A stretch of 64,000 nucleotides of DNA. Source: Aromatoleum evansii (GTDB lineage Bacteria; Pseudomonadota; Gammaproteobacteria; Burkholderiales; Rhodocyclaceae). The stretch is taken from NCBI RefSeq assembly GCF_012910805.1, contig NZ_WTVK01000014.1, positions 1 through 64,000 on the forward strand. The letters run 5' to 3'. Positions within the stretch are counted from its first letter, which is position 1, and every line of letters starts with the position of its first letter. A program made the translations under genes and the position numbers. Positions 9,199 through 16,823 of this stretch are shown piece by piece. Under the pieces are notes generated by a model. The model was not told the DNA's origin and did not search any database. It worked only from the letters and a program-made list of their open reading frames with translations.

Positions 9199-12100
9199 AT
9201 GCTCGACCGCCTCATCGACTGGTCCGCACGCAATGTCTTCCTCGTCCTGCTGGCGACGCTCTTCGTCAGCGCCGGCGGCGTGTATGCGCTGAAGAAGACC
9301 CCCGTCGACGCCCTGCCCGACCTCTCCGACGTGCAGGTCATCGTCTATGCCGACTACCCCGGCCAGGCGCCGCAGGTGGTCGAGGACCAGGTCACCTACC
9401 CGCTCACCACCGCGCTGCTGGCCGTGCCCAAGGCCAAGGTCGTGCGCGGCTTCTCGATGTTCGGCGCGTCCTATGTCTACGTGATCTTCGAGGACGGCAC
9501 CGACATCTACTGGGCGCGCTCGCGCGTGCTCGAGTACCTGTCGTCCGCCGCCGGCCGCATGCCCGCCGGCGTCGCGCCGCAGATCGGCCCGGACGCCACC
9601 GGCGTCGGCTGGGTGTACCAATACGCCCTCACCGGCAAGGACCGTTCGCTCGCCGAGCTGCGCAGCCTGCAGGACTGGTACGTGCGCTACCAGCTCACCA
9701 AGGCGCAGGGCGTGGCCGAAGTCGCGAGCCTCGGCGGCTTCGTGCGCGAATACCAGGTCACCGTCGACCCGCACCGGCTCGCGAGCTACGCCATCCCCCT
9801 CGACCGCGTCGCACAGGTCATCCGCGCCTCCAACCGCGACGTCGGCGGACGCGTCGTCGAGCTGGCCGAGACCGAATACATGGTGCGCGGGCGCGGCTAC
9901 CTCAGGAACGCCGAAGACATCGGCAACCTCGTCCTAAAGAGCGAGGGCGGCACCCCCGTGCTGGTACGCGACGTCGCCCGCGTCGAGATGGTGCCGGCCG
10001 AACGGCGCGGCATCGCCGAACTCAACGGCGAGGGCGAAGTCGCCTCCGGCATCGTCATGGCGCGCTTCGGCCAGAACGCGCTGGACGTGATCGCCAACGT
10101 CAAGGCGAAGATCACCGAGATCTCGGCGGGGCTGCCCGAAGGCACCTCCATCGTCCCGGTCTACGACCGCTCGGCGCTGATCGAGCGCGCGATCGCCAAC
10201 CTCAAATGGACGCTGTTCGAGGAAAGCCTGATCGTCGCCGCGGTGTGCATCGTGTTCCTCATGCACGTGCGCAGCGCGCTCGTCGCGATCATCACGCTGC
10301 CCATCGGCATCCTCATCGCCTTCATCGCCATGCGCTCGCTCGGTCTCGGCTCCAACATCATGAGCCTGGGCGGCATCGCGATCGCAATCGGCGCGATGGT
10401 CGACGCCGCGATCGTGATGATCGAGAACGCCCACAAGCGCCTCGAGCACCTGCCCGACAACGCCACCGTCGCCGAGCGCGGCGAAGCGATGATCCGCGCC
10501 TGCAAGGAAGTCGGGCCGGCGCTGTTCTTCTCGCTACTGATCATCACCGTCTCCTTCCTGCCCGTATTCACCCTCGAAGGCCAGGAAGGCCGCATGTTCT
10601 CGCCGCTCGCCTTCACCAAGACCTTCGCGATGGCCGGCGCCGCGCTCCTGTCGGTGACGCTCGTGCCGGTGCTGATGATGCTCTTCATCCGCGGCCGCAT
10701 CCTGCCCGAGGCGAAGAACCCCGTGAACCGCGCGCTGATCTGGCTCTACCGCCCGATCATCACTTGGGTCATGCGCCACCGCTGGCTGACGCTGATCGCC
10801 GCCGCAATCTCGATGGCGATCACGATTTTCCCCGCCCAGCGTATCGGCGCCGAGTTCATGCCCACGCTCAACGAGGGCACGCTCTTCTACATGCCCGCGT
10901 CGCTGCCCGGCATGTCGGTCACCAAGGCCGGCGAACTGCTGCAGACCACCGATCGCATCATCAAGACCTTCCCCGAGGTGGAATCCGTGTACGGCAAGGC
11001 CGGGCGCGCCAACAGCGCCACCGACCCCGCGCCGCTGGAAATGTTCGAGACCGTCATCAACCTCAAGCCCGAATCCGAATGGCGCCCGGGGATGACGACC
11101 GACAAGCTCATCGCCGAGATGGACGCCGCGCTCAAGTTCCCCGGCGTCGCCAACTCCTGGACCATGCCCATCAAGGCACGGCTCGACATGCTCTCCACCG
11201 GCATCCGCACGCCGATCGGCGTCAAGGTCTTCGGCAAGGACCTCGCCGTCATCGAGCGCCTCGCGCGCGAAGTCGAATCCGCCGTGCGCGAGGTGCCCGG
11301 CACCACCAGCGCCTACGCCGAGCGCGTCACCGGCGGCTACTACCTCGACATCACCCCCGACCGCAGCCAGCTCGCGCGCTACGGCATCACCATGGACGAC
11401 TTCCAGATGGTCGTCGCCACCGCGCTGGGCGGCGACCCGGTCACCACCACCGTCGAAGGCCTCGAACGCTACACGGTGGCCGTGCGCTACCCGCGCGACC
11501 TGCGCGACGACCCGCGCCGCATCGCCGCCGAGGTCTTCGTGCCGCTGCCCGCCGGGGGAAACCTGCCGCTCGGCCAGCTCGCCAAGGTCTCGCTGACGAA
11601 AGGCGCCCCGGCGATCCGCACCGAGAACGCGCTCCTCGCCGCCTACGTGTTCGTCGACATCCGCGACCGCGACATCGGCTCCTACGTCGCCGACGCCCGC
11701 AAGGCCGTTTCCGAAAGGGTCGACTTCCCGCCCGGCTACTACGCCACCTGGAGCGGGCAGTTCGAGTACATGGAGCGCGCCAAGGAAAAACTCGTCGTGG
11801 TCGTGCCGCTCACGCTGGCGATCATCTTCGTGCTGCTCTACCTCAACTTCCGCCGCCTCACGGAGACGCTGATCGTCATGCTCTCGGTCCCCTTCGCCCT
11901 GGTCGGCGGTATCTGGCTGATGTGGTGGCTCGGCTACAACATGAGCGTCGCCGTCGCGGTCGGCTTCATCGCGCTCGCCGGCGTCGCCGCCGAAACCGGC
12001 GTCGTGATGCTGATCTACCTCGACCACGCCTGGGAAGCCATCCGCGCCAGGCGCCTTGCCGAAGGCCGCCAGGCCGATGCCAACGACCTCTACCACGCCA

Positions 12101-12369
12101 TCATGGAAGGCGCGGTCGAGCGCGTGCGCCCGAAGATGATGACCGTGGTCGCCATCATTGCCGGCCTGCTGCCCATCATGTGGGGCACCGGCACCGGCAG
12201 CGAGGTCATGAGCCGCATCGCCGCGCCGATGGTCGGCGGCATGCTGTCCTCGACGGTCCTGACGCTGGGGGTGATTCCCGCGATCTATGCGCTGGTGAAG
12301 GAATGGGAGCTGCGGCGGAAACAGGGGTCGGGAGATCGAGTCGGCGAACATCGGCAGCACGCGGTATGA
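9199..12369 (+). CDS. cusA: CusA-type RND copper/silver efflux permease
   Basis: A 1056-residue heavy-metal RND pump. The fourth-helix signature GAMVDAAIVMIENAHKRLE places it in the Cu/Ag (HME4) group rather than Co/Zn/Cd. The three methionines that bind Cu(I)/Ag(I) in E. coli CusA have counterparts in FYMPASLPGMS, PLEMFET and LDMLSTG. The ATG at 9199 is used; an in-frame longer reading begins inside the REP pair at 9069-9164 and has no family similarity. The tail is variable (KQGSGDRVGEHR). With CusC and CusB it pumps cuprous and silver ions out of the periplasm. Confidence 0.93.
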   Translation: MLDRLIDWSARNVFLVLLATLFVSAGGVYALKKTPVDALPDLSDVQVIVYADYPGQAPQVVEDQVTYPLTTALLAVPKAKVVRGFSMFGASYVYVIFEDGTDIYWARSRVLEYLSSAAGRMPAGVAPQIGPDATGVGWVYQYALTGKDRSLAELRSLQDWYVRYQLTKAQGVAEVASLGGFVREYQVTVDPHRLASYAIPLDRVAQVIRASNRDVGGRVVELAETEYMVRGRGYLRNAEDIGNLVLKSEGGTPVLVRDVARVEMVPAERRGIAELNGEGEVASGIVMARFGQNALDVIANVKAKITEISAGLPEGTSIVPVYDRSALIERAIANLKWTLFEESLIVAAVCIVFLMHVRSALVAIITLPIGILIAFIAMRSLGLGSNIMSLGGIAIAIGAMVDAAIVMIENAHKRLEHLPDNATVAERGEAMIRACKEVGPALFFSLLIITVSFLPVFTLEGQEGRMFSPLAFTKTFAMAGAALLSVTLVPVLMMLFIRGRILPEAKNPVNRALIWLYRPIITWVMRHRWLTLIAAAISMAITIFPAQRIGAEFMPTLNEGTLFYMPASLPGMSVTKAGELLQTTDRIIKTFPEVESVYGKAGRANSATDPAPLEMFETVINLKPESEWRPGMTTDKLIAEMDAALKFPGVANSWTMPIKARLDMLSTGIRTPIGVKVFGKDLAVIERLAREVESAVREVPGTTSAYAERVTGGYYLDITPDRSQLARYGITMDDFQMVVATALGGDPVTTTVEGLERYTVAVRYPRDLRDDPRRIAAEVFVPLPAGGNLPLGQLAKVSLTKGAPAIRTENALLAAYVFVDIRDRDIGSYVADARKAVSERVDFPPGYYATWSGQFEYMERAKEKLVVVVPLTLAIIFVLLYLNFRRLTETLIVMLSVPFALVGGIWLMWWLGYNMSVAVAVGFIALAGVAAETGVVMLIYLDHAWEAIRARRLAEGRQADANDLYHAIMEGAVERVRPKMMTVVAIIAGLLPIMWGTGTGSEVMSRIAAPMVGGMLSSTVLTLGVIPAIYALVKEWELRRKQGSGDRVGEHRQHAV

Positions 12370-12419
12370 TGGACTTGGCCTGCCGTCTGCCGCACTATTA
12401 AGGCGGCAATCGAATACCT

Positions 12420-12504
12420 CCGTTCGCCCTGAGCCCGTCGAAGGGCATTGGCAGGGCTTCGACAGGCATGTCCTGAGCGAAGTCGAAGGGCTCAGCCCGA
12501 ACGG
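12420..12504. repeat. Intergenic palindromic repeat, TTCGCCCTGAGC family (copy 1)
   Basis: Starts CCGTTCGCCCTGAGC and ends GGGCTCAGCCCGAACGG, with two internal GTCGAAGGGC/GCTTCGACAGGC units; the arms are inverted. A shorter copy of the same family lies at 23448-23510. This repeat type is widespread in proteobacterial intergenic DNA. It marks the border between the cus operon and the toxin-antitoxin island. Confidence 0.75.
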
Positions 12505-12554
12505 TATCGGTTGCCATGTTGATAAGCTGAGTCTCCCGCCTCCAGGCCCCGCTG

Positions 12555-12857
12555 ATGCGCCTCGCCCCCGAACAAATTGCCATCGTTCTGAGCATTGCCC
12601 GTGAAGTGATGGGGGAGGACGTCACCGTCAGCGTCTTCGGCTCGCGCCTGGACGACCGCCGCCGCGGTGGTGACCTCGACGTGCTCGTCGAAACCGCCGA
12701 GCGACGCTCCCTGCTGCAGCGAGCGGAACTCAAGCTCCGCCTGGAAACCGCCCTGCACATCCCGGTCGATATCGTCGCCCGCGCACGCAACGCCGAAGCG
12801 ACCCCATTCCAGGCGCTGGCGATGGCGCGCGCTACCCGGCTGGAGATGCCCCGATGA
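12555..12857 (+). CDS. MNT-family nucleotidyltransferase, antitoxin candidate (pair 1)
   Basis: A 100-residue minimal nucleotidyltransferase. The core motif GSRLDDRRRGGDLDVL gives Gly29-Ser30 and metal ligands Asp40 and Asp42, the GSx9DxD signature of MntA-type antitoxins that inactivate a partner HEPN ribonuclease by adding nucleotides to it. Three more genes in this island (14854, 18632, 19703) have the same length and the motif at the same residue numbers, so they are paralogues. Its ATGA overlaps the start of the HEPN gene downstream. Confidence 0.85.
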   Translation: MRLAPEQIAIVLSIAREVMGEDVTVSVFGSRLDDRRRGGDLDVLVETAERRSLLQRAELKLRLETALHIPVDIVARARNAEATPFQALAMARATRLEMPR

Positions 12858-13402
12858 GCCGCGATCTGCTCGAAGCCGAACGCAAGCACCTGTCAAACCT
12901 GCTCGAAGCGATCCAGCGTTGTGTCTTCTTCCTGCACGAATCGGAATCGAAACACCTTTGGCCGATCGACGGCGCGCAACTCGCTGGCCGCAAGAAGGAC
13001 GTCGCCCTGTTCGAATCACTGGCCGCGATCAACGAGCGCTTCGCCAAGTTGCAGGACACCCTCGCTGCCGCAATGCGGCATAGCGCCTTGCTGATGGGGG
13101 AGCCCACCGACAGCTTCCTGAGGGTACTGGCGCTCTTCGAGAAACTGGGCGTGATCGACTCCACCTCCGACTGGCAACGCAGCCGTGCCGCACGCAATCT
13201 CGCCGCGCACGACTACGAAACGGACTACGACGACATTGCCGAGCATTTCAATGCTCTGCACGAGTTAACCGCCATGCTTTACGCCGCTGCGCGCCGGCTC
13301 ACCGACACATGCTCGCAAACGCTTCAGATTCAACCCGTCAGCGCGGACTTCTCGACCGAATTCGCTCGCATCACCGCACAGTGGGGGACTCGGATCGGCT
13401 GA
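12854..13402 (+). CDS. HEPN-domain putative RNase toxin (pair 1)
   Basis: A 182-residue mostly alpha-helical protein. RNLAAHDY gives the R-x4-H-x-Y motif (Arg114, His119, Tyr121) of HEPN ribonucleases; in HepT toxins the Tyr is the residue modified by the partner MntA. FAKLQDTL (63-70) and LEKLGVIDSTSDWQRSR match the related proteins at 14378, 18210 and 19227. The C-terminal 45 residues extend beyond those relatives. The 4-base overlap with the MNT gene supports a type VII-like toxin-antitoxin pair. Activity is inferred. Confidence 0.75.
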   Translation: MSRDLLEAERKHLSNLLEAIQRCVFFLHESESKHLWPIDGAQLAGRKKDVALFESLAAINERFAKLQDTLAAAMRHSALLMGEPTDSFLRVLALFEKLGVIDSTSDWQRSRAARNLAAHDYETDYDDIAEHFNALHELTAMLYAAARRLTDTCSQTLQIQPVSADFSTEFARITAQWGTRIG

Positions 13403-13439
13403 TGGGAGGTCGAATTCGTGGTCTGACCCCAAATTCCTG

Positions 13440-13544
13440 CCGGGGGTGATTCCGGCGATCTATGCGCTTATGCAGGAGTGGCGGCTGCGGCGAGGTATGG
13501 AGTCTGGCCCGGCCGTTTCGGCCCAGGAACCAGTCAGAGCCTGA
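13440..13544 (+). pseudogene. 3'-terminal remnant of a second CusA-type RND gene
   Basis: These bases read PGVIPAIYALMQEWRLRR and on to a stop at 13542-13544. The cusA gene ends with LGVIPAIYALVKEWELRR (about 12268-12330), so 18 codons align with few changes, and nothing homologous precedes them. The residues differ enough that this is the tail of a divergent paralogue, not a recent copy. It suggests the MNT/HEPN pair landed in, or replaced, most of a former RND gene. Confidence 0.65.
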
Positions 13545-13624
13545 TGGCGAACTGCTGCTGCCGCCCCGTTCTGCCCCTGTTACACTGCGAACACACTCCG
13601 AAACGCTCAGGAGCGAGGTTGCGC

Positions 13625-13909
13625 GTGCATCGACTCATCGAAACCCATCGCGAAGAATTGCGGGCACTCGCACAACGCTATGGAATCCGTTCCATCAAGG
13701 TTTTCGGCTCCATGGCGCGGGACGACGCGGATGACGACAGCGACGTGGATCTGCTTGTCGAAACCGGCCCCGAAACTTCGGGTTTTGCACTGGGCGCACT
13801 CCTGATGGATGCGCAGGATTTGCTCCACCGGCGCGTCGATATCGTCACGGAAAGTGCGCTACACCCCGCGATGCGAACGCGCGTGCTACGGGAGGCGCGC
13901 CCGGTATGA
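13625..13909 (+). CDS. MntA-type nucleotidyltransferase antitoxin (DUF86-linked subfamily)
   Basis: A 94-residue nucleotidyltransferase with VFGSMARDDADDDSDVDLLVE (Gly28-Ser29, Asp40, Asp42). It belongs to the subfamily normally paired with DUF86 HepT toxins and differs from the four MRL-starting paralogues in the island. The GTG at 13625 is preferred (GAGG six bases upstream); a TTG two codons earlier is an alternative. The downstream HEPN partner is truncated, so this antitoxin may be an orphan or may serve another toxin. Confidence 0.78.
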   Translation: MHRLIETHREELRALAQRYGIRSIKVFGSMARDDADDDSDVDLLVETGPETSGFALGALLMDAQDLLHRRVDIVTESALHPAMRTRVLREARPV

Positions 13910-13919
13910 AGGGCCGGAA

Positions 13920-14162
13920 ATGAAACCGGGTGCCGAGGCCGACAGGGTCTACCTGTCCCACATGTTGGAATGCATTTCACGCATTACCGAGTATGTCGGC
14001 GGCGACGAGGCGCTTTTCCGCTCGTCGCGACTCGTTCAGGATGCCGTAGTAAGAAATCTCCAGACGCTTGCAGAGTCGAGCCAACGGCTCAGCGATCAGG
14101 TCAAGGACAATGAACCCGCAACGCCTTGGCGAGAAGGTCGACCTGATGGCCGCGCGCCTTGA
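13920..14162 (+). pseudogene. Truncated DUF86/HepT HEPN toxin
   Basis: The 80 residues begin like DUF86 HepT toxins (VYLSHMLECISRITEYVGGDEALF, DAVVRNLQTLAESSQRLSDQVK) but after NEPATPW the reading diverges, exactly where HepT proteins normally carry the R-x4-H-x-Y catalytic stretch. That stretch is missing; the frame instead runs out through the 5' part of a CopG-type gene in another frame. The RNase active site is therefore lost. It begins 11 bases after the MNT gene, the usual spacing for such a pair. Confidence 0.7.
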
Positions 14163-14346
14163 ACGCTCGCGCGGCTGGATCATGAAGCAGGCCCTGGCTG
14201 CGTGGATCGATCAGGAAGAGGAGCGCAACCGCCTGACCCGCGAGGCCTTGGCGGACGTTGATGGCGCGTGTGTCATCGACCATCAGGCCGTGCAGGCATG
14301 GGCCGACAGCTTGGGCACCGACACCCCGCTACCGCTACCGCGCTGA
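14110..14346 (+). pseudogene. N-terminally truncated CopG/RHH antitoxin
   Basis: Reading from ATG 14110 gives 78 residues with EKVDLMAARLERSRGWIMKQALAAWI and DHQAVQAWADSLGTD, a common CopG-family (ribbon-helix-helix) antitoxin. The first beta-strand that binds DNA is replaced by NPQRLG, so the gene starts at a recombination joint with the HepT remnant. It may still be translated from the ATG inside the joint but would probably not bind DNA. No RelE/ParE toxin follows. Confidence 0.6.
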
Positions 14347-14377
14347 TGTGGACGTCGGCGCCGGCTCTTCCCCACAG

Positions 14378-14857
14378 TCACGCCCATCCGCGACGACCAG
14401 CCTCTGCAACGAACCTGTCGGCCACGCCAATGAGCGCCGGAACAAATGCATGTCCGGCCTGCAGCGCCCCACACAAGATCGTCGGGTCTTCCACGTACTC
14501 ATGAACCATCTGGTTTCTGAGCTTTCGCATCACCATCCAATCCTCCGCCGAATCGAGCAGCCCCAGCCGCTCGGCGCGATCCAGGTTGTCGATGGCAGCC
14601 CCCGCCGTCTCGCCCAGCGCAATCAGGAGTACAGGTAACAGCTTGTCGCCCACCGTGTCCTGCAGCCGGCTGAAGCGGCCGACAAAGGCATCGACACGTT
14701 CGGCAAGATCCGGCTCCGATTCGAGCCGAACGGCATGTTCGAGTGTAAAACCGCCCGCGAACAGACGTCGATCCGTCGCAGCGAGATGCCGTGCTTCCTT
14801 GCTCACCACGCGAACGAGAAACTGCAAACGGCTGGCAAGGCCAGGGTCGAGCGTCAT
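14378..14857 (-). CDS. HEPN-domain putative RNase toxin (pair 2)
   Basis: A 159-residue helical protein with RNQMVHEY (Arg114, His119, Tyr121), the HEPN R-x4-H-x-Y motif. FSRLQDTVGDKLLPVLLIALGE (62-83) and LDSAEDWMVMRKLRN are shared with the HEPN proteins at 18210 and 19227. It starts with an ATGA overlap on the end of the MNT gene at 14854-15153, so the two are co-translated. A toxin role is inferred from motif and arrangement. Confidence 0.8.
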   Translation of the reverse strand: MTLDPGLASRLQFLVRVVSKEARHLAATDRRLFAGGFTLEHAVRLESEPDLAERVDAFVGRFSRLQDTVGDKLLPVLLIALGETAGAAIDNLDRAERLGLLDSAEDWMVMRKLRNQMVHEYVEDPTILCGALQAGHAFVPALIGVADRFVAEAGRRGWA

Positions 14858-15153
14858 AGCAACTGCCCCTCCTCGATCGCAATGTCGTGGATCGCAAGGT
14901 GTTTCAGATTGGGGGCCGCAAGCACCACGTCCACCCGGCGGCCCTGCAACAGGCGCGAAACACGGGCCGCCACGCGAGCACTCAGGAGCGCCGGGTTTTC
15001 AACGGGATGCGGCAGCTCAAGAAACAGGTCGAGATCGCCCCCGCGCGCCGAATCGTCGAGCCGCGACCCGAACAACCGGACGCGCGCCAGCGGCCCGCCG
15101 AGCTGGCAGGCAATGTCATGAATGGCATCCGCCTGCTGTGCGCTCAGGCGCAT
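14854..15153 (-). CDS. MNT-family nucleotidyltransferase, antitoxin candidate (pair 2)
   Basis: A 99-residue minimal nucleotidyltransferase with LFGSRLDDSARGGDLDLFLE (Gly29-Ser30, Asp40, Asp42), the same layout as the paralogues in pairs 1, 3 and 4. The start at 15153 aligns with the MRL N-terminus of those paralogues. Its 5' end overlaps a fragment of a HicB-type antitoxin gene (15144-15239), so this pair probably inserted into, or recombined with, an older toxin-antitoxin locus. Confidence 0.85.
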   Translation of the reverse strand: MRLSAQQADAIHDIACQLGGPLARVRLFGSRLDDSARGGDLDLFLELPHPVENPALLSARVAARVSRLLQGRRVDVVLAAPNLKHLAIHDIAIEEGQLL

Positions 15154-15239
15154 GGCACGGGCCTCCGGCTCGCCCGCTCCGCGTAGATCTTCGCGTTGTG
15201 GTGAATCGACTCGGGCAAGCGGATGCTCAAGGTCGTCAT
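15144..15239 (-). pseudogene. HicB/RHH antitoxin fragment (31 codons)
   Basis: From ATG 15239 the sequence reads MTTLSIRLPESIHHNAKIYA, the ribbon-helix-helix start of a HicB-family antitoxin, then shifts to unrelated residues (ERASRRPVPCA) and stops at 15144. Intact relatives continue with a GVSMNQF-type second helix, which is absent. The break lies at the start of the MNT gene at 15153. A good ribosome site (GGAGG) precedes it, so a short peptide could still be made and might couple translation to the MNT gene. Confidence 0.5.
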
Positions 15240-15298
15240 GCTGCGCCTCCTTCAATAATCCGGATGAACTGGCCCGGCGTCACGATCCCGGAGGTCGC
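15236..15298 (-). pseudogene. C-terminal remnant of a PIN-family toxin gene
   Basis: This short stretch reads ATSGIVTPGQFIRIIEGGAA and then TGA, with the stop overlapping the ATG of the HicB-type fragment (ATGA). VTPGxFxRxIE endings are typical of COG1569-type PIN toxins, which are found beside HicB/RHH antitoxins. I take it as the tail of a deleted toxin whose body was replaced by the TumE/TumA pair. Only 20 residues support this. Confidence 0.4.
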
Positions 15299-15299
15299 T

Positions 15300-15674
15300 T
15301 CAAGACACCTCGGCCTGGAGGCTGAACCGATTCGCGGTGGCGCGTACCTCCTTCATCCGGCCGTGGCCGGGAAGGATCTTCTCGGTCACGGTCACCAGCC
15401 CGGCACGCTCCAGTTCGTCGACATCCCGCTTCACCGCACTGCGATCCCGATGCAGCCGCGCCGAAATTTCCGTGATCGAGCCCGGAATTTCCTTCACGAC
15501 GCGGAAGACCGCCAGCCGGGCTGCAGTGATCAGTTTCATCACATCGGCAGGGTCTTCAAAGCTGATGATGCGCTCATCAGGCAACTGTTCGCCGCGGTCC
15601 GCAGCGCGGGCCAGCACGCGACCACGCCTGAAGAAATCTTCTTCCGTTCCGGTCTTGATGGTGAGTTTGGTCAT
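15300..15674 (-). CDS. tumA: TumA-type winged-helix antitoxin
   Basis: A 124-residue DNA-binding protein with a winged helix-turn-helix in its second half (SITEISARLHRDRSAVKRDVDELERAGLV, about residues 65-93). Proteins of this kind are the antitoxin partners of TumE (DUF6516) toxins. It overlaps tumE by four bases (ATGA), toxin gene first. It is the candidate repressor for the 25-bp palindrome at 15965-15989 that covers the tumE start. Confidence 0.7.
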   Translation of the reverse strand: MTKLTIKTGTEEDFFRRGRVLARAADRGEQLPDERIISFEDPADVMKLITAARLAVFRVVKEIPGSITEISARLHRDRSAVKRDVDELERAGLVTVTEKILPGHGRMKEVRATANRFSLQAEVS

Positions 15675-15970
15675 TTGTAGTCCTTCAGGGCCAGCCAGTC
15701 ATGTTCAAAACGCTCTTCAATGTCTTCGAAGCTGATGAATTCGACAGGTTCCACGACGCCGAAATAATGGCGATGATGCCAGTCATGAGCATTGTCGTAG
15801 CCGACGACACGCCCATTGTCGCCGGAGTGCAGGTTGTGGTTGATGTAGGCCAGGTTGTAACGCGTGATCTTCCGGGTGGCGTCGTCGACCCACACCTCTC
15901 GCCGCAGCTTCCCGTTTCCGCGCCTGTCGGAAATTTTGTGGGACTCATCGATGATCTTTATTTCAGCCAT
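15671..15970 (-). CDS. tumE: TumE family (DUF6516) toxin
   Basis: A 99-residue protein with the family landmarks VWVDDATRKITRYNLAYI, NGRVVGYDNAHDWHHRHYFG (about residues 53-72) and a C-terminal FEDIEERFEHDWLALKDY. TumE proteins are toxins of a recently recognised toxin-antitoxin type found with TumA regulators; biochemical activity is not evident from the sequence, though the HDWHHRHY cluster could be catalytic or metal binding. No Shine-Dalgarno precedes the ATG at 15970; the promoter is so close that a leaderless mRNA is likely. Confidence 0.72.
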   Translation of the reverse strand: MAEIKIIDESHKISDRRGNGKLRREVWVDDATRKITRYNLAYINHNLHSGDNGRVVGYDNAHDWHHRHYFGVVEPVEFISFEDIEERFEHDWLALKDYK

Positions 15971-15989
15971 GATTGATCATATCATGGCT
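15965..15989. promoter_or_regulatory. Perfect palindrome covering the tumE start (probable operator)
   Basis: Arms AGCCATGAT and ATCATGGCT are perfect 9-base inverted repeats separated by TGATCAT. The site covers the tumE start codon (15968-15970) and the -10 element at 15979-15984, so a bound TumA or TumE-TumA complex would block both transcription and start. Function is inferred from position and symmetry. Confidence 0.65.
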
Positions 15990-16007
15990 GCAAGCTTAAG
16001 CTGTCAA
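15979..16007 (-). promoter_or_regulatory. Sigma-70 promoter of tumE-tumA
   Basis: On the minus strand TTGACA (16007-16002), 17 bases, TGATAT (15984-15979). The expected start of transcription, six or seven bases on, falls within about 2-4 bases of the tumE ATG, leaving no room for a ribosome site. This is the best sigma-70 match noticed in the window. Confidence 0.65.
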
Positions 16008-16053
16008 CCTCTGACAATCCCGCTCGTCATCGAGTCGGACGTTGACATGGTTT

Positions 16054-16067
16054 GTGACAATTGTCAC
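16054..16067. promoter_or_regulatory. Putative PilR upstream activating site
   Basis: A perfect palindrome GTGACAATTGTCAC with further TGTC/GACA half-sites around it (16002, 16012, 16043, 16077). PilR sites described in Pseudomonas contain C/G-TGTC. It lies about 105-120 bp upstream of the pilA sigma-54 promoter, the right distance for an enhancer. Part of the half-site group also overlaps the tumE -35 element. Confidence 0.45.
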
Positions 16068-16170
16068 GGTAAGGCAGACAGCCTCTCGCAGCGCGCGACC
16101 CGCCAAAAGTCGCGCCAAACAGTTGTATTTGCTTGGATTTCTTGCGACGGGCGGGCGAACGCCGGAAAGC

Positions 16171-16185
16171 TGGCACAGCGGTTGC
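16171..16185 (+). promoter_or_regulatory. Sigma-54 promoter of pilA
   Basis: TGGCAC-N5-TTGC with the correct GG-N10-GC spacing, 50 bp before the pilA start. It matches the consensus at all key positions and agrees with the known dependence of pilA on RpoN and PilR, whose genes lie at 20201-23160. Confidence 0.85.
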
Positions 16186-16234
16186 GTTAGGGATACCAAG
16201 CGGGTTTTCCGTGGTTTCCATCAAGGAGAGCATC

Positions 16235-16780
16235 ATGAAAAAGGTTCAACAAGGCTTCACCCTGATCGAACTGATGATCGTTGTGGCGATTATCGGTATC
16301 TTGGCCGCAGTGGCGCTGCCGGCGTATCAGGATTACACGGTGCGGGCGCGTGTTACAGAAGGTCTGTCCCTGGCCTCGGATGCCAAGACGATCGTCGGAC
16401 AGAGCGTGACGACTGCGGCAGAACTGACGGCCGCCGCCGGGGCCTTCAACGCCCAGGCAGGCGGCGCAGGCGCAGCCGGCAAATACGTCAGCTCGGTTCA
16501 GATCGACGGTACTACCGGCATGATCACGATCACCTACAACCCTGCCAACGTCGGCGGCGGCGTGTCGGCGTCCAGCAACACGCTCACCCTGACCCCGTTC
16601 ATGGCAACTGGAGCAGGAACCTTCGTTGCGATCGACACGGCACTCACCAACGGCGACACCGGCTCGATCGACTGGGCGTGCGCGGCCGAAACGAGTGCTG
16701 TCGCGTCCGCTCGCGGCATGACGGTGGCCGCCGTCACGAACCCGGTTCTGTCGCGCTTCGTCCCGAACGAGTGTAAGTAA
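16235..16780 (+). CDS. pilA: Type IV pilin major subunit (PilA)
   Basis: A 181-residue prepilin. The short leader MKKVQQG is followed by [27 protein letters not shown], the prepilin peptidase site (cleavage after Gly7, Glu5 of the mature protein) and the hydrophobic spine helix. The globular part has WACAAE and a C-terminal NECK, giving two Cys for the D-region disulphide loop. A clear ribosome site (AAGGAGAG) precedes ATG 16235. It is transcribed from a sigma-54 promoter and followed by a strong terminator at 16824. In many relatives pilA lies beside pilSR; here about 3.4 kb of mobile and toxin-antitoxin DNA intervenes. Confidence 0.93.
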   Translation: MKKVQQGFTLIELMIVVAIIGILAAVALPAYQDYTVRARVTEGLSLASDAKTIVGQSVTTAAELTAAAGAFNAQAGGAGAAGKYVSSVQIDGTTGMITITYNPANVGGGVSASSNTLTLTPFMATGAGTFVAIDTALTNGDTGSIDWACAAETSAVASARGMTVAAVTNPVLSRFVPNECK

Positions 16781-16789
16781 TCTAGTATA

Positions 16790-16819
16790 GGGCGGAAAAG
16801 CGAAGCGCCTTCCGCCGCA
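16790..16819. repeat. Short REP half-element, GGGCGGAAAAGCG type
   Basis: GGGCGGAAAAGCGAAGCGCC followed by TTCCGCC forms a hairpin just after pilA. A near copy lies at 26964-26993. It resembles one half of the GTAG-type REP pairs at 9069, 24817 and 26688 and probably belongs to the same superfamily. Confidence 0.6.
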
Positions 16820-16823
16820 TGAA

